A model generated the notes under the pieces. That model did not search any database. It worked only from the letters and a program-made list of their open reading frames with translations, and was not told the origin of the DNA. The position numbers and the translations under genes are program-made. A stretch of 64,000 bases of DNA from the NCBI RefSeq assembly GCF_015056685.1, contig NZ_SVFW01000020.1:1-64000 (forward strand), read 5' to 3'. The number at the start of each line of letters is the position of its first letter. Position 1 is the stretch's first letter. Positions 9,167 to 18,250 of the stretch are shown here, in pieces. This stretch comes from Butyrivibrio sp. (GTDB lineage: Bacteria; Bacillota; Clostridia; Lachnospirales; Lachnospiraceae).

Positions 9167-9637
9167 AGGATGATAAAGTATGTTAATCTATTGCGAACAA
9201 ATGATTTTCGGTGACCAAATGAGAGAGGAAAATTAAATGATATTGTGGTGTGGTTTTTTATGAAATAATTATGGTAATAATGCTAATGAGTGGTTATTAT
9301 AAAACAATGAGTATTTGTATAAATGACTTTTATATAAAAGAAATAACTATTATGATGTTTTATTTTTGATTCTTGAAATTATTTATAGTACATCAATTGC
9401 ATATTTTGGTACCGATGATTGGATGTATACTTGTTGGTGCTTGAAAATCTTTTAGTTGATCAGTACAATTCTGCAGGAGTTTTTTGCGAGATTATTGTGT
9501 CGATAATCTTTGGATATGATTTTTTGAATTACAAATAATAAATATGATTATGATGAAATCAATAATTGTTTTTTAGTAACGATATAGCCTTTGCGGTAGT
9601 CTTTAATAGTTTTTTGTGTATCATGGAGCGATGAATT
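9167..9637. other. AT-rich gap without a recognised gene
   Basis: About 470 bases between the Alg13-like gene and the dehydrogenase gene. All frames on both strands are closed by frequent stops, and composition is more AT-rich than the flanks. No RNA gene, repeat or convincing terminator was seen. It may be the remains of a lost gene or a transfer junction. Confidence 0.5.
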
Positions 9638-10666
9638 GTGAAATCAAACATTCTAAAAATAGGTTCAGGAAAGATAGGCGAGATAGAAAAAACTCTTAGT
9701 GAATCTGGAGAATATAAAAAGCTCTTATATGTGTATGACCCATATGTTGACTCTTTATATGGAAGCCTAGTTAGACCACAAATTAATTCCATAGGAAATG
9801 TTAAAGAACAAATTGTTTCTAATAATACTATTACCTACGCTATGGAAGTTGCTGAAAGAGTTATTGCAACTGATATTGACTGTATAATTGCAATAGGCGG
9901 AGGAAAGACGCTTGACGTAGCAAAATATGCTGCTTTTATATCGAAAAGACCGTTTTTATCAATACCCACTACGATGTCACATGATGGAATTGTTTCACCG
10001 ATAGCAGTATTAAAAAGGCAGGATGGAAAACCAAAAAGTCTCGGATGCGCTATGCCATCAATGATGATTATGGATACTGAGTTAATGGTAAGTTGTCCAG
10101 AACAACTGATAAAGGCGGGAATTGGTGATACCATATCAAATTATATGGCTCTTAAAGATTGGGAATTAGCTGTTTTGCGCGGAAAAGATGAGATGAATGG
10201 GTATGCATATATGATGTCAAGAACAGCGTTAGATGCTTTGATAAAAACGCAATTTGATCATATTTGTACGGATTTTTTATCTGTACTAGCAAATTCACTT
10301 GTTTTATCTGGAATAGCAATGGACTATGCGGGATCAAGTCGACCCGTTTCAGGATCAGAGCATCTTTTTTCCCATGCTTTGGATTATTACTGTGAAAAGC
10401 AAAATCTTCACGGATTGAATGTTGCATTAGGAACTGTGGCAGTTCTAAAAATAATAGGACTAGATTCCAAAGAGGTTATAAATTATTTAAAGAAATTTGA
10501 GGTTGATGTAAATCCTGTTCATATGGGAATTAGCGAAGATGTTTTTGTTTACTGCATGAAACACGCTACAGAAATGAGAACAAATCGTTATACATATTTG
10601 CATGAGGCGGATTTAGATGAGACTAAGTTGAAAAATGTTTACCAAGAGTTGATAAATGAATTATAA
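9638..10666 (+). CDS. Iron-type/glycerol-1-phosphate dehydrogenase-like enzyme (Gtp1-like)
   Basis: This 342-residue NAD(P)-dependent polyol dehydrogenase belongs to the G1PDH/AraM side of the iron-containing ADH superfamily: IIAIGGGKTLDVAKYAA nucleotide site, PTTMSHDGIVSPIAVL, and metal-binding GSEHLFSHALDYY and HGLNVALGTV histidines. It starts at GTG 9638 with GGAG upstream. Followed by a nucleotidyltransferase and an HAD protein, it matches the order of type gtp1-gtp2-gtp3 of pneumococcal 23F, which make CDP-2-glycerol (published biochemistry: Gtp1 reduces dihydroxyacetone). The substrate here is inferred from context; a glycerol-1-phosphate product is the main alternative. Confidence 0.8.
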   Translation: MKSNILKIGSGKIGEIEKTLSESGEYKKLLYVYDPYVDSLYGSLVRPQINSIGNVKEQIVSNNTITYAMEVAERVIATDIDCIIAIGGGKTLDVAKYAAFISKRPFLSIPTTMSHDGIVSPIAVLKRQDGKPKSLGCAMPSMMIMDTELMVSCPEQLIKAGIGDTISNYMALKDWELAVLRGKDEMNGYAYMMSRTALDALIKTQFDHICTDFLSVLANSLVLSGIAMDYAGSSRPVSGSEHLFSHALDYYCEKQNLHGLNVALGTVAVLKIIGLDSKEVINYLKKFEVDVNPVHMGISEDVFVYCMKHATEMRTNRYTYLHEADLDETKLKNVYQELINEL

Positions 10667-10681
10667 AGTAGGAGGAAAAGT

Positions 10682-11419
10682 ATGAGTATTACTGAATATA
10701 AAACTAAGGCCCTTATTTTAGCTGCTGGCTTGGGAACTAGGTTGGCACCGATAACAAATGACATTCCTAAATCATTAGTTCGGGTAAATGGAAAGCCTAT
10801 ACTATTTAAGCAGATTGAAAATTTAAAAAGCAATGGAATAGAAAATATAACGGTTGTGTCAGGATATAAAGCAGATGTTTTGAAAAAGGAGCTGCTTAAA
10901 GTATTTCCCGATATCACTATTGTGGAATCTTCGGACTATGAAAATACAAACAATATGTTTTCTGCGTACCTTGGTATAAAAAGTATGTTTTCAGATGGCA
11001 AAGTCATGCCATTCTTAATGATGAATGCCGATGTTTTTTTTGATCCTTCAGTAGTTGAGTCTCTTTTAGAATACAATTCTCCGAATGCTATTGTTGTGGA
11101 TATAGGAAGGTATATCGAGGAATCAATGAAAGTAATAGAAGAAAATGGTAGATTAGTTGCTATTTCTAAAAAGATAGCTAAAAATGATGCATTGGGATGT
11201 TCTATAGATGTATATAAGTTTGACGCAGAAGGTGGAAATGCATTCTATACGAAATGCCAAGATTATATTGAAAAAAGAAAAGAATTAAAACTTTGGAGTG
11301 AAGTAGCGCTTAACGATATTTTGAGTGATATATTATTTGAAGCGTGTCCACTGCAGGGGCGTTGGTTGGAAATTGACAATCATGAAGATTTGCATGCTGC
11401 TGAGGAGTTGTTTAAGTGA
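10682..11419 (+). CDS. Sugar-phosphate/polyol-phosphate cytidylyltransferase (LicC/Gtp2-like)
   Basis: This 245-residue NTP transferase has the signature AAGLGTRLAPITNDIPKSL at residues 13-31, the NADVFFDP metal-binding region near 117 and ALNDILSD at about 205. It is closest in form to LicC-type CTP enzymes. Sitting between a polyol dehydrogenase and an HAD protein, it probably makes a CDP-glycerol-type donor, used by the glycerophosphotransferase at 20903. AGGAGG lies just before the ATG. The nucleotide (CTP) and substrate (glycerol-2-P or -1-P) are inferred. Confidence 0.8.
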   Translation: MSITEYKTKALILAAGLGTRLAPITNDIPKSLVRVNGKPILFKQIENLKSNGIENITVVSGYKADVLKKELLKVFPDITIVESSDYENTNNMFSAYLGIKSMFSDGKVMPFLMMNADVFFDPSVVESLLEYNSPNAIVVDIGRYIEESMKVIEENGRLVAISKKIAKNDALGCSIDVYKFDAEGGNAFYTKCQDYIEKRKELKLWSEVALNDILSDILFEACPLQGRWLEIDNHEDLHAAEELFK

Positions 11420-12237
11420 TGAATGATTATTTCGGAATTGATTCGAATGATTTAAAAGGTAAACGCTTATGGCTATTTGATATGGATGGCACTATTTATG
11501 AGGAAGATAGGCTGTTCGAAGGAACTCTCAGCCTTTTGCAATGGATAAAATCTGTTGGAGGAGAGTATGTTTTTATAACAAATAATTCGTCTAAATCTGT
11601 TGATGATTATATAAAAAAAGTTACTGATATGGGGATAGACGCAAATGAAAAAAACTTTTTCACCTCGGCACAAGCTACAATTTTGTGGTTAAAAAGGAAT
11701 GCAACCAATGAAAAAGTTTATTGTCAGGGGACAAAGAGTCTGATACATGAATTAAAAGAAGCTCAAATTGATGTTACTGAACAGGTTGAGCAGGTTGATG
11801 TTGTTTTGGTTGGTTTTGATACTGAACTTACGTCGGACAAAATAAGGAAAACATGTGAAATTTTAAGTGAGCAAGATGTAAGATATATAGCTACCAATCC
11901 TGATTGGGTTTGCCCAGTAAAATTTGGGTATATACCTGATTGTGGTTCAATATGTGGAATGATAGAACATGCTACTGGGAAAAAACCAATATTTATTGGC
12001 AAGCCCGAATCAACTATGATTGATATAGTGCGAGAAAAATATAGATGTTCAAAGGATGAGACGGTAGTTGTTGGAGATAGATTATATACTGATATAAAAT
12101 CTGGAATAAATGCTGGTGTTGCATCTATATGCGTTTTGACAGGTGAGACAACTGTTTATGATATCAAGAATGGCAATATAAAGCCCACTTATACTTTTGC
12201 TAGTGTAGATACTATAGTAAGTTCATTTTATGAATAA
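11419..12237 (+). CDS. HAD-IIA (NagD-like) phosphatase/phosphotransferase (Gtp3-like)
   Basis: HAD motifs are complete: WLFDMDGTIY (nucleophile Asp), FITNNSSKS, the Lys in IGKPES, and VVGDRLYTDIKSG. The C2 cap of subfamily IIA sits between motifs II and III. The 11419 ATG overlaps the preceding gene's stop (TGATG); GTG 11416 is an alternative. In pneumococcus the third protein of this set, Gtp3, was reported to form glycerol-2-phosphate from glycerol. I infer a similar role, but a plain polyol-phosphate phosphatase is possible. Confidence 0.75.
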   Translation: MNDYFGIDSNDLKGKRLWLFDMDGTIYEEDRLFEGTLSLLQWIKSVGGEYVFITNNSSKSVDDYIKKVTDMGIDANEKNFFTSAQATILWLKRNATNEKVYCQGTKSLIHELKEAQIDVTEQVEQVDVVLVGFDTELTSDKIRKTCEILSEQDVRYIATNPDWVCPVKFGYIPDCGSICGMIEHATGKKPIFIGKPESTMIDIVREKYRCSKDETVVVGDRLYTDIKSGINAGVASICVLTGETTVYDIKNGNIKPTYTFASVDTIVSSFYE

Positions 12238-13312
12238 GATGCTCGTAAAGATGATGTATGGAGTTATTGGATTAATGCAAAATAAGAAAATACTAGTAAT
12301 AAAAGGAACTGGCGGCTTAGGAAATAGATTGAGAACACTTGCTTCAGCTATACAGTATGCAAAGACGTCTGACCGTGCAATCTATGTTGATTGGAGAGAT
12401 GGAGTTTATGCCAAAGAGGGGGAAAATGCCTTTGATAGATATTTTGAGCTTGATGGAGTGGAAAGAGTAGAGAATATAGATTGGACTAAAGAAAAGAGCT
12501 TTTTTCCAAGTATTTATTCAGTTATACCTCCAGAGGAACCTTTGGTTAAATATTTCAGTGAGAAATTGACTCCAAATAGATATGTAAGAAAGATAGTCGA
12601 TGCAACTTTGGATATCTTACAGAGAAGAATGCCTATTTCGGATAAATTTGATAACGTTCTTTGTAACGCTAGCATAAGAATTAAGTCCTATGTTCTTAGG
12701 GATGAGTATAAAAAACTTTGGAATAAACCTGAAAATTTTCCAATAGGATCACATTTGGCGCGAAACATATCAGAAGATGTTGTGGTTTACGCGGATGGAG
12801 CACCACAATATTCGGCTAAGTTAATGCAGAATTGTATACATTTGCAAGGGTGGATTCAGAAAAAAGTAGATGATTTTGTTGCAGTAAATAGAATAAATGA
12901 GAAATCTGTTGGAATTCACATACGTGGGGAAGGAAAAAAATGCATAGGTGACATAGAGCGCAGCATAAAGAAGCTAAGAAAATTTGTTGATACCCATGAT
13001 GTCAATAAGTTGTATGTTTGTACAGATAATGCAGATATTGAAAAAATGTTTGTAGAAGAATTTGGGGAAATGGTAATCATGCAAAAGAAACAACTTCCGC
13101 AACTTGAAGAAGGAGAAACCGGAATACATGCCCATGCGTGGCATAGCAAGGAATCTGAATTGATAGATATGATGGCGGAAGAAGCAATAATTGATATGTT
13201 TGCATTGGCGCAGACTACTTACTTGTTTTGGCACGCTGGATCGACATTTAGCGAAATAAGTAAGGTATACCATCATAATCGGAAAAATGTAAAGCCGTGG
13301 AACCTTTTGTGA
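12230..13312 (+). CDS. GT23/NodZ-like fucosyltransferase-fold glycosyltransferase
   Basis: This 360-residue protein has the features of the GT23/GT11 fucosyltransferase superfamily: IKGTGGLGNRLRTLASA near residue 27, VGIHIRGEGKK near 226 (the HxRxxD-like box II, with the Asp lacking in the usual spot), YVCTDNADI, and DMFALAQTTYLFWHAGSTFSE (box III). It probably transfers a sugar, perhaps fucose, to the repeat unit in the cytoplasm. No GDP-fucose genes are in this window. It overlaps the preceding gene by 8 bases, so it belongs to the same operon. Later in-frame ATGs (12239, 12251) are possible starts. Confidence 0.65.
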   Translation: MNKMLVKMMYGVIGLMQNKKILVIKGTGGLGNRLRTLASAIQYAKTSDRAIYVDWRDGVYAKEGENAFDRYFELDGVERVENIDWTKEKSFFPSIYSVIPPEEPLVKYFSEKLTPNRYVRKIVDATLDILQRRMPISDKFDNVLCNASIRIKSYVLRDEYKKLWNKPENFPIGSHLARNISEDVVVYADGAPQYSAKLMQNCIHLQGWIQKKVDDFVAVNRINEKSVGIHIRGEGKKCIGDIERSIKKLRKFVDTHDVNKLYVCTDNADIEKMFVEEFGEMVIMQKKQLPQLEEGETGIHAHAWHSKESELIDMMAEEAIIDMFALAQTTYLFWHAGSTFSEISKVYHHNRKNVKPWNLL

Positions 13313-13342
13313 AGAAAATAGAAATTGGTAACTGAGAAAGAA

Positions 13343-14449
13343 ATGAAGAAAAAAATACTTGTTGTTATCACAACAGGATTTACGCCTTGGGGTGGGATAA
13401 CAACCTCTTATATGAATTACTTTAGACCGATGAATAAGAATGGTCTGATTATCGATGTGGCTTCTATGAATGAAGCACAGGCACAGCTTGTTGGAGAAAT
13501 TGAAGACGCTGGTGGTAAGTATATTAAACTACCAGATAAAAGAAAAGACACTATTCGGTATATATTACAGTACTCAAAATTATGCAAGAATTATGATGTT
13601 GTTCATGTACATGGTAACAGTCCAACAATGTATATAGAACTTCATATAGCTAAAGTAAACAGGGTTCCAGTAAGAATAGCACATAGTCACAACAGTTGTG
13701 GAATGCACCCTTTTCTAAACAGTATATTGAAGAATGGGTTTAATCGAAGCTACACAAAAGCTATTGCATGTTCAAAAGAAGCGGGAAGGTGGCTATATAC
13801 TAGGGAATTTATTGTGTTAAACAATGTCATTGATACTTCTCGTTTTTCTTTTAGTAGATTACTTCGTGAAAAGGCTAGAGAAGAGTTGAGAGTCGGTAAT
13901 GATGAAATTCTAATTGGAACGGTAGGAAAACTAGTTCAACAGAAAAATCATATTTTTTTATTAGATGTATTTAGGTTGATTCATGCAAGATATCCTAATA
14001 CTAAATTGGTTATAGTTGGTGACGGAATCTTACGGGGTGAAATAGAAAAAAAAATATCGCAGATTCATTTAAAAGATGATGTTATTCTTGCGGGTATGAG
14101 AACTGATACAGAGTTGTTTTATAGTGCAATGGATTTCTTTTTTTTACCATCTTTGTTTGAAGGAGCGCCAATAGCATTAATGGAGGCGCAGGCTGCAGGA
14201 TTAAGTTGTTTGTGTTCAGATAATGTTACAAAAGAATGTGACGTGTCAGGGAATGTTGAGTATGTAGCTTTAGAGTTGAATTTTTGGTTGGAGGCGTTTG
14301 AAAAGATATATTGTAATCAGCTGACTACAAGAGAAGAAAAATCAAGAGAAGCTAAAGAGTGTCTAAAAAAGTCAGGGTACGATAATGTCGAAAATAGCGC
14401 TGTATTGAGGAATATATATGCAAGTAATTATTTTAATGTCAACATATAA
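13343..14449 (+). CDS. GT4-family glycosyltransferase (EpsF-like)
   Basis: This GT-B transferase of 368 residues has an N-terminal domain with ITTGFTPWGGITTSY and VVHVHGNSPTMY, and a donor domain with IGTVGKLVQQKNHIFLLD, LVIVGDG and the E-x7-E motif EGAPIALME. It should add a retaining linkage sugar to the lipid-linked repeat in the cytoplasm. ATG 13343 with GAGAAAG upstream is preferred over TTG 13325. Its end overlaps the next gene by 32 bases. Confidence 0.85.
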   Translation: MKKKILVVITTGFTPWGGITTSYMNYFRPMNKNGLIIDVASMNEAQAQLVGEIEDAGGKYIKLPDKRKDTIRYILQYSKLCKNYDVVHVHGNSPTMYIELHIAKVNRVPVRIAHSHNSCGMHPFLNSILKNGFNRSYTKAIACSKEAGRWLYTREFIVLNNVIDTSRFSFSRLLREKAREELRVGNDEILIGTVGKLVQQKNHIFLLDVFRLIHARYPNTKLVIVGDGILRGEIEKKISQIHLKDDVILAGMRTDTELFYSAMDFFFLPSLFEGAPIALMEAQAAGLSCLCSDNVTKECDVSGNVEYVALELNFWLEAFEKIYCNQLTTREEKSREAKECLKKSGYDNVENSAVLRNIYASNYFNVNI

Positions 14450-15329
14450 CGGCTCAAAATATATAGACCGTCAGTTAGAATCAATCTGTAATCAAGATAT
14501 GGAATGTGATGTGGTACTATTTGTACGAGATGATTGTAGTAGTGATGACACTGTTGAGAAGATTAAGCAGTTTGAACATAGATTGGATATACGTTTTTCA
14601 AATAACAGCGGAAAAGAGAATTTAGGTCCAGGAATGAGTTTTTGGTCCCTACTTATGGAGGCACCTGAAGCTGATTATTATTTTTTCGCAGATCAGGATG
14701 ATGTGTGGGATTCAGATAAGCTTAGAATAGCAATAAGTGAAATGGAACACTATGAAGAGAGTATTCCGAGATTGTATTGCTGCAATTCAAGAATAATTGA
14801 TCAAAGTGAAAAGCTGATTAGAGAAAATGGATTGACTTTATTTCCTAAGCTTAATATTCCTTCTCAGATTATTTGTGGAGAAATTCCTGGGTGCGCCATT
14901 TGTATAAACCGTTCGATGAGGAATAAGTTGGTTGGTGCGCATATAAGTAGCGTACCAATGCATGATTGGGTTGTGGTTTTAAGTGCACTTGCATGTGGAG
15001 AAGTTAATTATGATGAGATTCCTCATTACTCAAGGAGAATGCATAGAGAAAATGTTATTGCAAATACGGATAAGAGCAAATATGAAAAAATAAAGCAAAG
15101 TATTGAAAATTGGAAAAGGCTGTATAGAACTCAATATGCTATGATTAGTGACTTGAATAATAATTTTGGAGACATTATGCCAAGAGAAAGCAGAGAGTAT
15201 ATAGATCATTTGTTACATTATCGAAAGCTAGCTGATAAAATTTGGATACTAAATAGTCCTTTAACTGAAGCAAATAATAAAAATGCGTTACGTTCTTTCA
15301 AAATCAGGATGGTTATAAATAAGTTATGA
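14418..15329 (+). CDS. GT2-family glycosyltransferase, rhamnosyltransferase-like
   Basis: This 303-residue GT-A enzyme has MSTYNGSKYIDRQLESI, DDCSSDDT, the metal-binding FADQDDVWD near residue 92, and MHDWVVVL as the likely base region. The ADQDDVW signature is typical of the rhamnosyltransferase-like GT2 enzymes (RgpB and Cps23FT-like), but the donor sugar cannot be told from the sequence. It overlaps both neighbours (32 bases upstream; ATGA with wzy downstream), so it is tightly coupled. Confidence 0.85.
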   Translation: MQVIILMSTYNGSKYIDRQLESICNQDMECDVVLFVRDDCSSDDTVEKIKQFEHRLDIRFSNNSGKENLGPGMSFWSLLMEAPEADYYFFADQDDVWDSDKLRIAISEMEHYEESIPRLYCCNSRIIDQSEKLIRENGLTLFPKLNIPSQIICGEIPGCAICINRSMRNKLVGAHISSVPMHDWVVVLSALACGEVNYDEIPHYSRRMHRENVIANTDKSKYEKIKQSIENWKRLYRTQYAMISDLNNNFGDIMPRESREYIDHLLHYRKLADKIWILNSPLTEANNKNALRSFKIRMVINKL

Positions 15330-16591
15330 TTAGCATTTTGAGTTCTCCGACTGTAATTACAAAAAGAAAATATTCGATTTATGTGGCAATGCTAATGGTA
15401 CTGATATGGATTTTATGTGGCGGAGGAAATGTAAACGTTGCTATAGCGTTGCTCGTTATTACATCCATGTTTTCATTTTCAACGAAAATAGAAATTGAAA
15501 ATAAGATGATTTTTATATATTTGGTTTTTATTTTATATTCGATTATTATTACTGCATTTTTTTGGGATGACAATATTGATAAGTCACTTTCTGCGCACCA
15601 GCTTGCTAAATATATATTGATTCTTTTGGGGACTTTTTTGACATATAGGAAGATAGATTTTGAAAGCTTTTTGGTGACATTGAGAAATGCCGGGATTTTT
15701 CTTGTTATATTTGCTTGTATAGAAGGAATTGTTGGTACTAATTATTTGGCACTCATTATATCAGGTAATAGTGTTTCATATGAAAATGGTCAAAGAGCTT
15801 ATTCTATTTTTAACCATCCGTTATTGGCAATTAGTTTTTATATTTTTTTTCTGCTTTTAGTTCTCTTATTTCCGTTTAAAAAACGAGTATTTCAGTATTT
15901 CTTTGTTTCAAGTTGCATTTTGGCTATACTTTATAATAGATCTAGAAGTGGATGGTTAGCTTTATTAGTATTATGCTTTATTTATGGAATTAAATTCAGG
16001 CACTTTATTATGAATGAGGTGATAAAGATAACAAGTAGACACTCTAAAAATAGAGTTGTTTTTGGAGGGTTAGTAGTTGCTACATTATTAGGAAGTGAAG
16101 TATTAGGTAGAGGCATTTTGAGCAGTTTTTTTCAGGTGATTTCAAAAAGATTTAAGGGGAGTTTTGAAGCAGGAATAGGAAAAATAGTGAGGCTTGAGAC
16201 TATTGAATCATCTATTAAATACTGGATTACTGAGAATCATATTATGGAGATGATATTCGGAATGGGAAAAAATGCTGATAGAGCATTTTTACAGAAACAC
16301 CCTGTTGTGAAGGGGAATTGGGTTTGGAATTATGCTATAGATAATCAGTATATTACATGGATACATGAATCTGGGCTTTTGGGAATGTGTTTCATGCTAG
16401 TTATTTTAATTATGTCGATACAACGTTTTTTTAGATGTAATAGTTCGAATAAATGTGGAATGTTGGCCAATAGTATGATTATAGCTTTGATGATATCTGC
16501 ATTTTTTTATGAGATGTTTAATTATCAAATAATGGTTAGCTTTTTTTGTTTATTTTTAACACTTAGTGAAGTTACATGGTTGCAAGATTGA
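15326..16591 (+). CDS. wzy: O-antigen/capsule polymerase, Wzy type
   Basis: This 421-residue polytopic protein has about ten hydrophobic segments and a large extracytoplasmic loop (about 250-330). The Wzy_C-like motif YNRSRSGWLALLV near residue 204 and the GMGKNADRAF loop support O-antigen ligase/polymerase superfamily membership. With a Wzx at 18247 in the same cassette, polymerase is more likely than ligase. It starts by ATGA overlap with the GT2 gene. Confidence 0.8.
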   Translation: MISILSSPTVITKRKYSIYVAMLMVLIWILCGGGNVNVAIALLVITSMFSFSTKIEIENKMIFIYLVFILYSIIITAFFWDDNIDKSLSAHQLAKYILILLGTFLTYRKIDFESFLVTLRNAGIFLVIFACIEGIVGTNYLALIISGNSVSYENGQRAYSIFNHPLLAISFYIFFLLLVLLFPFKKRVFQYFFVSSCILAILYNRSRSGWLALLVLCFIYGIKFRHFIMNEVIKITSRHSKNRVVFGGLVVATLLGSEVLGRGILSSFFQVISKRFKGSFEAGIGKIVRLETIESSIKYWITENHIMEMIFGMGKNADRAFLQKHPVVKGNWVWNYAIDNQYITWIHESGLLGMCFMLVILIMSIQRFFRCNSSNKCGMLANSMIIALMISAFFYEMFNYQIMVSFFCLFLTLSEVTWLQD

Positions 16592-16626
16592 TAAAACAAG
16601 GTACTGTCATTTTGGGGATTATTGTT

Positions 16627-17598
16627 ATGGAGAAAGTTAAGCGAAAACTGTTGTTTTTTAAAAGAACTGTAAAAAATGATATTAATCTTTATAGATATTT
16701 TGGATTAAAAATTGCATTTTTCGATTTTATTAGAAATTGTGTTTTTCATGGTACTCAAACAGAGTTTGGGAAGAGGTTTGATAAGCACAATCATCAGGTA
16801 ATAAAGGAAAAATGCAAGAAATCCTATTCAGAAATAGTGGATAAATACAAAACATTGGATTTTTCAGCGAATAATATAGATTATGATTGTCCAATTTGGG
16901 TGTTTTGGTGGCAGGGATTTGATGAAAAATTACTTCCTCCAATAGTTAAGACGTGTGTTGATTCGATAGAAAAAAATCGCGGAAAGCATCGTGTGATTCG
17001 AGTATCAAAAGAAAATTATAGAGAATTTATTTCTGTCCCCCAATATATATTGGATAAATTTGCTGAGAACAAGATATCGATTACTCTTTTTTCTGATGTA
17101 TTAAGGATGGAATTATTGGCTAAGTATGGTGGAATTTGGACAGACGCTACGCTCTTTTTGACGTCAGAATTGGATGAGGAAATTTACAGATATCCCTTTT
17201 ATACAATTCATCATGGGCTATATGCTGATTTTCATGTTTGCAGAGGACTTTGGTCTACTTTCTTTTTGGGCGTAGGACAGGATAATCCTTTTCCAAGATT
17301 TATGAAAGATTTTTTTGAAGCATATTATAAAAATGAAGAGATGAGTATTTGTTATCTATTATTAGATGTAGCCATAGCAATTGCATATGAGGAATTTTCG
17401 TGGTTTAGGGAAATGGTGGATAGTGTTCCAATAAATAATAGCAGATGTTTTGAATTACAAGATAGAATAAATGAAAAATATGATCCACAAATATTTAAAG
17501 ATATTACTAGAAATTGCAGCATACACAAATTAAATTACAAATATTTTTTTGGAAACGATTTGGAATCTATTGGAAGTTACATTCTTAGGAGTAATTAG
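16627..17598 (+). CDS. Capsular polysaccharide synthesis glycosyltransferase (GT32-like, Caps_synth)
   Basis: The product has the PF05704-type core: CPIWVFWWQGFDEK, HRVIRVSKENY, SITLFSDVLRMELLAKYG and GGIWTDATLFLT (DxD-like site), followed by the donor domain. These enzymes act in the cytoplasm on capsule repeats. ATG 16627 (323 residues) has GGGGAT upstream; an earlier in-frame start at 16576 would overlap wzy by 16 bases and add a hydrophobic stretch of 17 residues that looks accidental. Confidence 0.8.
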   Translation: MEKVKRKLLFFKRTVKNDINLYRYFGLKIAFFDFIRNCVFHGTQTEFGKRFDKHNHQVIKEKCKKSYSEIVDKYKTLDFSANNIDYDCPIWVFWWQGFDEKLLPPIVKTCVDSIEKNRGKHRVIRVSKENYREFISVPQYILDKFAENKISITLFSDVLRMELLAKYGGIWTDATLFLTSELDEEIYRYPFYTIHHGLYADFHVCRGLWSTFFLGVGQDNPFPRFMKDFFEAYYKNEEMSICYLLLDVAIAIAYEEFSWFREMVDSVPINNSRCFELQDRINEKYDPQIFKDITRNCSIHKLNYKYFFGNDLESIGSYILRSN

Positions 17599-17605
17599 TT
17601 ACTAT

Positions 17606-18250
17606 ATGAGCATTGTTGATATATTTAAATCTTATAAATGTAGATATTTATGGAAGAAAGCAAATCATCACAATTACACAAGGCTTGGAAATAATGTCAG
17701 TGAAATTGTTTTAGGGATGGTGAAGAATAAAAGAATAACTGTGGGAAAAGGCACATATGGATCTTTGAATATAGGAACATTGGGAAGTAAAAGTGAGTCT
17801 TTATCAATAGGAAGTTGGTGTTCTATTTCTAATAAGGCATATTTTCTGCTTGGTGGTGAACATCAGTATAATGTCATTACGACATATCCTGTGAATGAAA
17901 AATTATATGGTAAGAAGAGTACTAAACTTACAAAAGGTCCAATCACTATAGCTGATGATGTATGGATAGGTGATTATGCTACAATTTTATCAGGAGTATC
18001 AATAGGACAAGGTGCTATTATTGCAGCTGGAGCAGTAGTCACCAAAGATGTACCGCCTTATGCAATTTATGGTGGGAATCCAGGGCGAATAATATCATAT
18101 AGATTTTCAAATGATATAGTAGAAAAATTATTGGATGTCGATTTTAGTAGAGTTGATTTTAGGAATGTAGAAGAGAAGTTATTCTATAACGAGGTTACAG
18201 AAGAAAATGTTGATAAATTGTGTGACATATTAAAGGATAGTTATATATGA
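17606..18250 (+). CDS. Hexapeptide-repeat O-acetyltransferase (CatB/Vat-like)
   Basis: This 214-residue left-handed beta-helix protein shows repeats from about residue 45 (VGKGTYGSLNIGTLGS, LSIGSWCSISN, ITIADDVWIGDYATIL, VSIGQGAIIAAGAVVTKD) and the closing YAIYGGNPGRII. GGEHQYN supplies the catalytic His typical of xenobiotic-type acetyltransferases. It probably acetylates a nucleotide sugar or the lipid-linked repeat. ATG 17606 is preferred; the upstream in-frame start at 17549 lies inside the preceding gene. ATGA overlap with wzx. Confidence 0.85.
   Translation: MSIVDIFKSYKCRYLWKKANHHNYTRLGNNVSEIVLGMVKNKRITVGKGTYGSLNIGTLGSKSESLSIGSWCSISNKAYFLLGGEHQYNVITTYPVNEKLYGKKSTKLTKGPITIADDVWIGDYATILSGVSIGQGAIIAAGAVVTKDVPPYAIYGGNPGRIISYRFSNDIVEKLLDVDFSRVDFRNVEEKLFYNEVTEENVDKLCDILKDSYI

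Noticed and set aside
9167..9637. Possible decayed membrane gene between the Alg13-like and dehydrogenase genes
   Set aside because: Short Phe/Ile-rich pieces appear in several frames but none matches a family or keeps one frame.
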